Below, in pieces: positions 12,501 to 22,400 of a stretch of 25,329 nt of DNA; position 1 is the stretch's first letter, and each line of letters starts with the position of its first letter. The translations under genes and the position numbers were made by a program. The stretch is from Setaria digitata. Its lineage: Eukaryota > Nematoda > Chromadorea > Rhabditida > Setariidae. Where the stretch lies: positions 1 through 25,329 of the forward strand of contig RCAB01000702.1 of the NCBI GenBank assembly GCA_003640385.1. The letters run 5' to 3'. The notes beneath the pieces are model-generated. The model worked only from the letters and a program-made list of their open reading frames with translations. It had not been told where the DNA came from and searched no databases.

Positions 12501-13083
12501 ATCATATTTGTTTTGTGGCTATTGTTTGCGCTACCGCTACTATTTGCATAAAATCCTTGTATCCAAAGGAAATCCTCTTAACCTTATTATCACGGGGTCA
12601 GCTATATTTATAATGATACTTATATCGCATACTTTGTTTCAGTCGGCAAATATTTCTATGTAAAAAATTATTTAAGGTGAGAAAAATTCGCTCTAAACTA
12701 AAAATTTGTTTATGAGGGAAAGGAGAGAAATTCTTCATTTTAAATTAATTCTAAATTAATAAATTGTCGAACTGGGGAAGGAAAATATTGCAGAATTGGA
12801 ATTGTGGAATTTATAAAATAATTGAATAAATGAAAGAAATAAAATCGAAGTTTTGCTAGAGAAAAAGCATTCAGGAATGAAAACTGTTTGATTATGTCAA
12901 ACAAATAAATTTTGTACTCTATCTGATTAGTTCTGTTGTGACCTTATTAAAAATGAACAGTAAATAAATATTTTTTTAAGAGTATTTTTTCTTCAATTTT
13001 ATGAAGACTATTTCAGTTTGAATTTGCTTAATTGCAGACGAGCAAAGGATCGTCGCGAAAATAAGAAGACGAGATTGGTTTAA
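6100..13083 (+). CDS. pal-1: PAL-1, caudal/CDX-family homeodomain transcription factor (five exons)
   Basis: Joining 6100-6582, 6984-7095, 9371-9388, 9805-9985 and 13038-13083 gives 279 residues, about the size I recall for C. elegans PAL-1. The family binds DNA in the nucleus and specifies posterior fate (caudal, CDX, PAL-1). The homeodomain is residues 214-273: it begins [20 protein letters not shown] and ends in recognition helix KIWFQNRRAKDRR, with W48, F49, Q50, N51 and R53 present. [17 protein letters not shown] and the K-I-W-F-Q-N-R-R-A-K-D-R-R end are hallmarks of caudal and of nematode PAL-1 specifically. The N-terminal region is low-complexity, with His at 25-26 and 28-36 and eight Ala at 85-92. 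I see no clear CDX YPWM-type hexapeptide. Only six residues follow the homeodomain. The start is the first in-frame ATG; AG at 6089-6090 just upstream could be a trans-splice acceptor but is weak. In C. elegans maternal pal-1 mRNA is translationally repressed by MEX-3, and an intronic element controls later expression. Confidence 0.93.
6583..6983 (+). other. pal-1: pal-1 intron 1
   Basis: 401 nt, GTAATT at the donor and TTTTAG at the acceptor. It contains an internally duplicated block, listed separately. Confidence 0.85.
6736..6936 (+). repeat. Imperfect direct duplication inside pal-1 intron 1
   Basis: TTTTTCACTCGAAATATT at 6736-6753 recurs at 6876-6893, and ATTCATAATTATAAA at 6765-6779 recurs at 6910-6924, in the same order. 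Offsets are 140 and 145 bp, so about 60 bp was duplicated and has since diverged with a 5-bp indel. Confidence 0.85.
6984..7095 (+). CDS. pal-1: pal-1 exon 2 (residues 162-198)
   Basis: Acceptor TTTTAG, donor A/GTAAGC, ending with one leftover base. It encodes [13 protein letters not shown] followed by a Gln run (QQQQQ) and Ser/Pro-rich linker. Confidence 0.85.
7096..9370 (+). other. pal-1: pal-1 intron 2 (about 2.3 kb)
   Basis: No coding sequence is seen. A slightly GC-richer patch at about 8325-8420 contains several short inverted and direct repeats of CGATAG/CTATCG type and may be a conserved regulatory block; this is only an impression of composition. Confidence 0.6.
9371..9388 (+). CDS. 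pal-1: pal-1 microexon 3, 18 nt (residues about 199-205)
   Basis: The 18 bases lie between a good pyrimidine-rich acceptor (ending GTTAG) and a good donor G/GTAAGA. They are GC-rich in an AT-rich intron and keep the frame (NTAGAS). Because the exon is a multiple of three, exon 2 can also join directly to exon 4 without it, so it could be a cassette exon or a chance match. Confidence 0.5.
9805..9985 (+). CDS. pal-1: pal-1 exon 4, most of the homeodomain
   Basis: It encodes homeodomain positions 1-51 and two bases of codon 52, ending AAT AG/GTTAGT. Two acceptors 9 nt apart are both in phase: ACATAG before 9805, and ATTACAG, which would move the start to 9814 and drop three residues just before the homeodomain. 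Confidence 0.92.
12256..12292. repeat. Inverted repeat, 12-bp arms, 13-nt loop
   Basis: AATTTTCCGTAG at 12256-12267 is the exact reverse complement of CTACGGAAAATT at 12281-12292. The interval contains the overlapping palindrome TAGCAGCTGCTA (12265-12276). Flanking TTGAA and TTCAA extend the pairing imperfectly. Confidence 0.9.
12392..12429 (+). repeat. A22 tract continuing into (AAAT)n
   Basis: A run of 22 A followed by about four TAAA units, then CCAGAGGGGGG. It is a simple repeat within pal-1 intron 4. Confidence 0.9.
13038..13083 (+). CDS. pal-1: pal-1 exon 5, end of homeodomain and stop
   Basis: Acceptor AATTGCAG. The exon completes Arg52 and encodes [14 protein letters not shown], then TAA. 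RRAKDRR matches the caudal/PAL-1 third-helix end, which confirms that the distant exon belongs to exon 4. Confidence 0.93.
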
Positions 13084-13118
13084 ATGTACTGCAAATTTTG
13101 GAACTTATCAACATTGTT

Positions 13119-13140
13119 GGCTATCACTATTGAGATAGCC
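13119..13140 (+). promoter_or_regulatory. pal-1: Hairpin in the pal-1 3'UTR
   Basis: GGCTATC at 13119-13125 pairs perfectly with GATAGCC at 13134-13140 around an 8-nt loop, starting 35 nt after the stop codon. The 7-bp stem with four G-C pairs is stable relative to its AT-rich surroundings. Function is unknown; a role in translation or stability would be inference. Confidence 0.45.
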
Positions 13141-13632
13141 TTCTGTTTTTGCAGAAAAAAAAGAAAAAGTGGATGTTAAGATTTTATAAAAACTAATTGA
13201 TTAAGTAAATAATTAATTAATTAAATGTTATGTCCTTGTTATCTCTATTTGTTTATATATTTCGTTTAAAACTCGTTGCTTTTTACGCAGTTTTAGTAGA
13301 TATGTCTTTTTCGTTCAAAATGATTTCAGAAGCTATGTAGTAATTGATGATGGGATTAGTTTCACAGAAATTCTTCAAATTTATTGAAAGAACTATTAGT
13401 ATGGTTAGTATGGGGTGGATTTTAACAATTAAATTTTACAACAATTATCTATGGAAATTTGGAACGAAATATGCTCGTTCCTGCTTCTTAATTCATTTGT
13501 ATTAATTGTTTAAATGTTATGTTATTAAATTTTTCAATCTCTCCCTCATTTTTTTCCATATTTAAATTCTTAAACATATAATTATTGTATTGCCTTGTTC
13601 TTGAATACATTGCCAGTCAAGTCTGTGATTAT

Positions 13633-13638
13633 AATAAA
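13633..13638 (+). terminator. pal-1: Candidate poly(A) signal for pal-1
   Basis: An AATAAA hexamer about 550 nt after the pal-1 stop. It is chosen by position only; chance occurrence is likely at this base composition. Confidence 0.2.
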
Positions 13639-15083
13639 TGACCTCTTCATCTGTTTTAATTTAAATATTTTTGTATTAAATTTTGCACCATATATAAATG
13701 TACATATCTGCATGTTGCTCTATGGAAATTAATTCAGGGTTTCTTTTCGTCTCCTTTTAAATATGCGTTTTTTGTCACTTAATTTCTTTCTTTTTCTCCT
13801 TCCCCTTCCATTTTTACTTACTCTTCACGTGCTTAATTTCACATACAGTTGAAGTTACGAGATTATTTTACGTATATGCATTTTTTTCTCAAATAATCTC
13901 ATTATTCCAATTTCAGGAATGAAAGATTTTTCGGGATTTTGTTGAAATGTTCGTCTGAAGGAAAGAAAAAAAAAATATTTTGTCTTATAATTCATCATGC
14001 TCTATTTGGAACTTTTTAATACATATCAAGAAATCATCTAAATAATTATAGAAATGAAAAAAAGGAAAGAGGATGATTTTTTCTTTTTTTTTTTGGAGAT
14101 TTAAGAAATTTTAAATTAATTAATGGTACTTCTCATTATCTTTTTTTCGTATTATTTGAAATAAAGACTGAAATGAAAAGTATGCTGAAAAAACAATAAA
14201 TTAAGTTTTCTTAGGAATTCTTAAGTTTTGTTTTAAGTCATCGAGCATAGTCCATCAGTAAATGACCGAAAAGAAAAATGAAACAAAAAGAAAAAGAAAT
14301 TTCACATAATGCAACGAATACTTTATGATGAAAGAAGGATGAAATAGCAAAAAAGTGACCGACACATTGCGATAATTGCGCAACAAACGATATGATAGAA
14401 AATGATTTGCATAGTTTTCACACGTGCGCACCGTAACTTACGAATAAATCTTTAATGCAACAACAAGGGAATTTCGAACAGCAATAAGGATTTAACAGTG
14501 AGGAATTTTTACCGTTTGTTTATTACCTACCTGTTCAATACTGGTCGATCTCAAACATTTACTCGTTTAACAACGATGAATTTCTAGCGTTATCCATCCC
14601 TTTCATTTTTTTTCCTTCTCTCTTTGGGAGCATTTTCCTACACTTCGCACGATTATCACAATTCAATTTGTAGTAATTACTCGAATTTCAATCATTACTG
14701 AACTCCTGACCATTTTCCGAATTTTCCTATCTAGAGTTTTCAAATCTAAAAAAACAACAAAAAAAAGAAAAAAAAATTGTGACCCATGTTATAGTCTGGT
14801 GGTTGACACTACCTTTTCATTTTTTTTTTTTGAAATTATCTAAAAAAAATCAGCAGTACTGATACAATTTAAGCATGCACACTAAGCAGGACTTCTGTCC
14901 ACAGTCGACTTCAAAGGTTAACAGTAAGAAAAAATTAAAATCAATTCGAATTACAATTATTCCCTCCCTCTTTTAGTTTTTTTTATGCCGGAAATTAGAA
15001 AATCATAGTGGTTGGAAAAGAGACTGCCCTCTGATCGACCAACGTGATTAAAATGCGATACGATTATCTGGCTTCAAAATAAA

Positions 15084-15086
<3 letters not shown>

Positions 15087-15146
<60 letters not shown>
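15087..15146. repeat. Compound microsatellite (TC)16(TA)14
   Basis: A pure TC run at 15087-15118 is followed directly by a pure TA run at 15119-15146. Confidence 0.97.
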
Positions 15147-15151
<5 letters not shown>

Positions 15152-15612
15152 ATGACAAAAGCAAAGCATTTATTTTACATATTTGCACAATTAATAAACA
15201 ATCATTGATGAGCATATATTAAATTCAGAATAAAGTTGAATATGAACTTTACATTTCCTGAAAATCCCAACACAAAGGTGCCAGACACACCTATATGCTT
15301 CCTGGAAGAGAAATAAAACATGGACAAAGAAATGAGATACGATTTACATCTTCAAATATAACTGAAAATTTTTCTTTGGAAACAACTATATTGAGAAAAT
15401 TTCTAGTAACAAAACTAGATGCTATGAATGCGTGGAGCTGTAGAAACGGTGAGGGAAAGAAGTGTCTGGCTGAAATTTTTATCCTATGCATGAAAAAAAG
15501 ATATTGAATTTTATCCCGAATTAATCAAAAAAAGAGATAGAAGACCAATTTTTCCACAAAACGACTTTTTTTTTTTGTAAAAGTAAGATTCCTTACTAAT
15601 TTAGTTTTATAG

Positions 15613-15632
15613 AAAAAAAAAAAAAAAAAAAA
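15613..15632 (+). repeat. A20 homopolymer tract
   Basis: An uninterrupted run of 20 A in the intergenic region; no retroposon features adjoin it. Confidence 0.9.
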
Positions 15633-16433
15633 CATCGTGGGAAAAGCACATTCATGTCAAATAAAATATAAAAGGACTCGCATTCAAATTATGGACAACA
15701 GAAATTAGAGTTTCTCAGAAATGAAATCAGAGCAATGCCTTTTTGAATTATAAATCTAATCCAGCACATTCATCCTCTTCCATTATTCACTAATAATCAC
15801 TGGATTAAATCGAAGAAAAATTTTAACATGGATTTAATGCTAAAAAGTTTTAGCACATAATGAATTAATCGTGTTTGCTCAAATCGAAGAATGAATTAAT
15901 TGCGGTGAATTAAACAAGTTAATAAATAATTACCAAATTTATTAGAATCATGAAAGGAATGAAAAATGATAAAGGGATGATATGATGAGGAATAATGCAA
16001 TACTGAAGGAATAGTGTAGCAGCGTAGCGGAAAAACTAACAATATACAGTCTAGGCTTTTAAACTATAAGATGTACAAAAGGAATGAAACATGGGTGGAA
16101 GACCTAATTCAAATCCAAAAACTTCAAATAATTTAAAGAAGCAGTTTTTCACTTTATAAGCTAGGAGAAAAGTTCCTACGAAAAATACAGATTTTCGCTG
16201 TATAATCTACCAATTCACATGAGAAAATAATGGTTGTTGCAGTAATAACAATAACTTATTAAAATAAAGTGGAAGTAATAAGTTACCATTTTTTCTTTCA
16301 TTTGCACAACAGCAACAATAAATTATCATAATTAAACAAACAATAACGTAGAGAATAATTATCAAATTGATGCGGCGATGATAACAGCAAGATCTCACTG
16401 CAACTAGAAACCGCTATATCATTCCTATTCCAG

Positions 16434-16499
16434 CTAATCCATCCTCTCATAAAATAACAAATAAGCACTTTTTTTATCAACTTGCGATTCTCTGACTGC
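16434..16499 (-). CDS. cyk-3: cyk-3 exon 24, C-terminus and stop
   Basis: Acceptor AATTTCAG. It encodes [21 protein letters not shown] and TAG at 16436-16434. SAYLLFYE is the closing USP motif; no CaaX tail follows. Confidence 0.95.
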   Translation of the reverse strand, partial: AVRESQVDKKSAYLLFYERMD

Positions 16500-19400
16500 C
16501 TGAAATTCAATTTACCCATAAGACCAAATAAACCTCAAAATGTGATTTCGGTTCTTTTTTTTTGAAAAAATTACCTGACAACGGCTATCGTTGAAACTAA
16601 ACCACTGATCACTGTTTTTAGCATAAGCAACATAGTGGCCCGAAGCCATGGCACCATAATGATTCTGAAAAGAAAATAGTAAGTATAATTCACTGAAAAA
16701 CTGGAAATATATTTCATATACAATCAAAATTCGATATAATATGTGGTAAGATATACTTGGAACTCACCGCAATAGCAAAACAGTTGTATTTGGTTGATGT
16801 TTTGACATCTGGATCGCGGAGCCACTCTCTGAGATCCAAATTTTCCAGCGGAAAGTCTACCACTTTACAAGATTTCATCCATCGTCGTTCAGACTTTACG
16901 CAAACAAATCTTTTAAAGTGTATGATCTAAAACAGAAAGAAAATGTAAAACTTTTAGCCTCAACAAAAGAAGAAACGACAGCTCTATTGCGCGTATCCAA
17001 TAAACTATGTGCACTGGCAAAGCACAGCTTTTACTTTAGATTATTTATAATTATTTATGGAAACATCAAAACAATGTAAGCTCGGGGAGTTGACCTGTAG
17101 AGAAAAATAAAAATAATCATGGAAAGGTTACAATCTATAACAGGAGTGGATATAGACCTCTTGAAACATATTATGCCACCATCAAGAGACACTGCACACA
17201 GTTCATTCTCTAGTAAACAATAGAATATGTTAAGATAAATTAGTAGCTTGCTTTCAAAAACCACAAAATCTAAAATCCCACCCACACACTAAACAACAGA
17301 AACAAACCAATATTTTCGGCAGGCGCCAAATGGCCAACGATTTCGTCGTTGGGCACTTTTTTCTACAAATTTTACATAAGATTTCATCATCCAAACGTTC
17401 CGCTTGCATGAAGTCATTCAAACATGAAATTAGCGAACAAGGGCGATAGTGTATTTCCCAAGCTTGCAATACCGATTCGTCGTCTCGACATAACTTAAGT
17501 AATAGTTAAAACTAAATTTAACGACAAAATCTCAAGCAGTTCAAATAATCACACATTCATTATCTGCGAAACAAAAAATATTACGTTTCATTTATACCAA
17601 AGAGAGTTTCACTTCTCAAATCTTACTAAATGAATTAACTGGGGGCTTCTAACCTAACAAAAGGCAACATTATGTAGCTTACTAATGACTATAACAATAT
17701 TATTTTCGTGTATAAAATTTGTTAGTGCATTCCCCAAGTTTGCAATACCAAAGTGGAGTTTCAGCTATGAATCAAATTCAGAAAATCAATACTCCCAAAG
17801 AGGCGAAAGAACGAACTAAACAAACTGCAAATAATTTGATTAAGAATAAATTTCTTTCCCTGTAATAAATAGCACATACTACTCACATTACTAACAATTT
17901 AGGCCAAAAATTTAATGGAAAAGAAACGGAAAGGGAAAGCGGAACGAAAAAATAATAGCTATGTTATTTTGGTTAATGTCATAATTTTAACCAGTTCAAC
18001 TGAATGCTGATAACGCAGATATAGGGCAGTTGGTTTCCAATCAATAGCAACTGCTGACAAGTTATCGTCAATAATTCTATCGTTATTGGGAATCACACAG
18101 CCGCGACAAAATGCTGGCCATTCACACCTTGAACACCATTCGAATGATAATTTCACACAACATAAATCAAATGGGTAACCATTTCGAATGTCTTCCGCTC
18201 TAAAGTAAACGAGTCGTTCATTTTCCAAAAATGCAACATTGAAGATATAATACCACAGATTCCTCAAACAGCCTATGAAAAAAAGACAATTTCTTTTAGT
18301 GCGCATGAAAAATTAGAAAAACAGAATTCGCAATATTCGAAAGAACTGCTTGGAATCTTAGCAAACTAAATCCATAATTTAGTCATGCATAATCTAACTC
18401 GGCTATATTAAAAATTCAAATGAAATGAATAAGCAAATAAAGAAATCAACAAACGATTCGAACTTTTCTGTTCTGAAATGAACTTACGCATCAATGGCTC
18501 GATTTGCTCCTCTGGTACGTTGTTGTTGTTTTCCAGAACTTCCATTTTTTAGAAATCGTGAAACATGCAACCAAACTTCCTCATATAGCTTACTTCCCGT
18601 TGTTTTACCCTAAAAATATGATTTGCTAATTAAACAGAAACGGATATTCCTTCCATCTATAAATCCTGTCTGTCAGCTTAACAAGTACTTCTCATATAAA
18701 AAGTCTGAGATCTATACTATTAGAAATAAAATTCTGGTGCAGCTCTATGAAAAAAAATACAACTGTTTTTCAACTGAAATATAATTAACCGGTGTAAATC
18801 GCAATATAAGAGGAACACCAAAAATACGGGCAGTACAACCACGTGTTGCGCCAAGTAAATACGAGTCATTGTATTGCTACAAATAAAATTACAGAAAAGT
18901 ATTGTGCTTTAAGGAGAAGGAAATGAAAAAAAATTTCATGCGCTCCAAACTATAAAAATTATAAACAGTGATATTTTTTCATAGCTTAGAGCAAAAAACA
19001 ACTGACGGACATCAGAATGCTATATTATAAAAACGTGGCGATAAATTATGCCACTTTGGTTGGTTAAGACCTGTATTATCATAACAGAAATGAAGTCTAT
19101 CAAAAAAAGGAAATTTTGCGTTTTTCTTAGAACTACCATTTTACGATGAGCAGCAATCACTGTTGGCGCTGCTATGAAGCGTTCTGTATCTGACTGATCT
19201 TCTTCAGCTGGTAATTCAAATGCATACAACAGTGCGTCACTTGGATAGACACTGATGGAGCTATTATCATCGGTAACTAATTCGCTTACTCCCTGCTAAA
19301 CTTTTGCCATCAAACAGAAAAACAAGCAAAATTAAAGAAAAGAAAGTTTAATCAGTTGGGACAGCTGATTAAAAAGAACAGTGAAGACAGAATTCAGCTA

Positions 19401-22400
19401 TTTCCAGCTCCAACGACCTGCTATACTCATTATTCTCGTATGTCACTTCCACGGTCTACTAAGCATGTGATTATGTCCTTCCGTGGAATTTTGTTCTATT
19501 AAAATAAACAAACTGGACTAAATTCATGTAGAAACGATGGGTAAGTTAGTCTATTTCAAAAAACAAAAGTAAATACAGTAGAGATAAGGTTTGAAATAAA
19601 AGACGGTGAGAGATATAAGTGTAAAATACCATCATTTGGCCTGCTCGATTCAAACAAAGGATTTGGAATGAATTACGATATAGTCTAGAAGATCTTGCTA
19701 GTTCCTTTTTGAATATATCGATAGTAGTATCGTAACTCAGGCGAAATGCATAGCGCACTGGGATTTGTCCGTCACGCTTAACCACTGCAATGAAGGATGT
19801 TACCTTCTAACTTACATGTTACTACGATTCCAGTATTAATTGTTCCGACAAGCTTCATTTTCTTACAGTCCTTAGATGAATATTCTATTATGTTAGTATG
19901 GGGATAAAATAATTAGTAATTACAAAGCAGAACAGAAAAAAATACGACCTACCAACAACTGATATAAGAAGTAAGTGATCAATAGGTATAGGCAGTTGTA
20001 AGCACGTGAAAGCATCAAATCTGAAACAAAAAATTTCGAAGCAGTGAAAAAATTCAAATGAAATATAATGCTAACGACGTGGTTAACGGCTAAAAGTTCA
20101 ATTTTACCTGCAAGACACCGAACTGCAATTTAAGCAAGTAAGCGTTGAGCGTAACTGACCGGTAAACAAATCAACAATAATACTTTTATCTCGTTTCAAA
20201 TGTGCTTCCCAAGCCTGCGAAAATAACACCACTAGCAACCAAAAGAAAAAAGAATCAAGAAAACATTAAATCCTCTGCATCATCTTACGTCTAATCAATG
20301 TTAACTTCTTGCTTTTTACAAAATTCATTCCAAATAAAATATGATAGTTTCGAAGCAGAACAGAACACCTCATTAGCAACCACTGAATCTGGACGACCAT
20401 CGCTGTCGTTCAGCTCGATAAATGGTTTATTTTCGATTTGATTTAAATCTTCATGCAGTAAATCCAACAAAATGGACAAGAATTCCTGGCAATCATGTTG
20501 TGACCGTTCAGCAAATACTGGGCCAGCACATCTAATTGCGTCCTGCAAAAAATCACTTCTTAACAGATGTCTGTTAAAATTTCTGACCCGAAGAAGTCAA
20601 GTTAAAGAAGAGATACCGAATCAAGTAATTACAGAAATCAAATTAATACGTCATAATTTTTCTTTTGAACCTAGAGTACTATTAGACAGATACTTCAAAA
20701 CGCTTAGCAGTAAAAGAGCGAAAAAAAAAAAGATAGAGAACAAGGATAAATTATAATCTAGTAGTTTATACATATATTATAATATATATATAAGGTTCAA
20801 GATAAAACGAAAAAGATCCTTACCCTTAACTTAATCGGTGCAATGTTACGCTTTTTACCAGACCATAACTCTTTCACAATGTTTGCGTATTCTAATGCCA
20901 CTATTCCCTTTGATTTAAGCCTTAAAAAACACCTAATAAAAGGTTACAAAATAATTATGCATTCTCAGAGATATTTTTATCACCAAAAACAATATGAACC
21001 TCTTCATATCATCTTTGTGCCGCCCCTCAATGAAATAATTTGTAAGCGGTCGTGTATTACTAAGACACTGCAGAGCACTATTCATGTAGCACGTATTACC
21101 CATATTGTACAGGCCTGTGATACCAAGAATATGTGATGTGTCCGAATTATCACCACTGCAACCATCGATACTGCTGTTTTCCAGACAACTAACTTCTTCC
21201 GGCCAACTCATATCAGCGTTACGTAACTCCAGAAGTAACTAAAAATCCACATCAAAGTATATCAGTAAAACAAATGGTATAGCTTAAATATATATTTTTT
21301 TAAAAACTTACAATCTATAAAGAGAAAAAAATAAACCTTCATCCTATCCGAGAAAATGCGGTGAACAAACCTGTGCACTCTGCTGAATTTTGAGATCATA
21401 AAGAGTAAGAGAATCATTGTCAAGTAATCGCTTAGATGCTGAACCATCGACTTCAACAGTCCATAGACGAGCTGATTCAACATCATTTATGTGCAGCTGT
21501 TGCGCTAGAAGTTCAAGCAGTTCAGCAACAGTGCAAATACGTGACTCTGACACTATGCACCATGGTAATCGTCGAAGAGAAGATTCCTTATTCCACTCTG
21601 CAATATCCAGTCTATAGTAATTTTTGCCTTTAAATTTCATCACTGTTCGGATTATCACTGCTACACTTCGAAAATAATTCATTAAATTAAACCATCCTTT
21701 TATTTGTAGTCAAACAGTATTAAATAGCATTAAAAAAAAAACTTCTAAAACTACTGCAAATTCAATTGCCGAACCAATTAAGGTTTTCGCTCTATGTTTA
21801 AAATAAACGTGTATTACGCAAATATTACTAGTAATAGAACGAACCAAAAGCAGAATGCAACCATCCACCAGATGCGGTACCATGCCTTAAGATTAACAAA
21901 GTTAACGGATAAAGTTCGATAACCGATTCATTAGGATTTATCGCTCCTGGATTAACAATTTTTGCTGGAAGAATACGTCGGTGAAGTGAAATACCCTCGC
22001 GAGCAGCGCTTCCATGCCAACGCAATAAAGCTTTCCAGAGACATGGTGCTACAGCTTCGAAATCCTTGTTTAGCACTAAGTTTTGCGCTAAAGGCGCACC
22101 CTCATTTGATAAAGATGGAACCTAAAGATGATGGCAAACAGAAAAGAATCCTATTGTTAATTTGAAAAAGATAAAGAAAGGCTCGATACAAATTATATAT
22201 ATATATATATATTCTATCTTTACTTACTACTCTAGCATCAAGAGAAAAAATTGCTCATGAAAGAATACCTTATTGGACCAATCATTTTTCTGCTTGACAG
22301 TAATAATTGAAGCATTATTGATAGGAGGCACTTTAGAATTTGACATCAACGCATGCACCCATTGCCGCCACCATTCCGATGAAACAATATTCCATTCCTT

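Larger units (their letters stand above)
9986..13037 (+). other. pal-1: pal-1 intron 4 (3052 bp) inside the homeobox
   Basis: This intron splits homeodomain codon 52 (Arg) in phase 2. Short frames inside it have no coding features. It contains a hairpin-forming inverted repeat at 12256-12292, an A22 tract running into (AAAT)n at 12392-12429, and a POU-type octamer ATTTGCAT at 12542-12549. In C. elegans a late pal-1 intron carries a regulatory element, so a large intron here may be regulatory. Confidence 0.8.
13141..16433. other. Convergent intergenic region between pal-1 and cyk-3
   Basis: It holds the 3'UTRs of both convergent genes. No gene could be supported. The overlapping opposite-strand frames at 15291-15507 have no splice partner or motif. 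A GC-richer stretch at about 14340-14720 shows no open frame of note. Simple repeats are listed separately. Confidence 0.6.

Noticed and set aside
15291..15507. Opposite overlapping frames in the convergent intergenic region
   Set aside because: Open on both strands, no family resemblance, no matching exons nearby.
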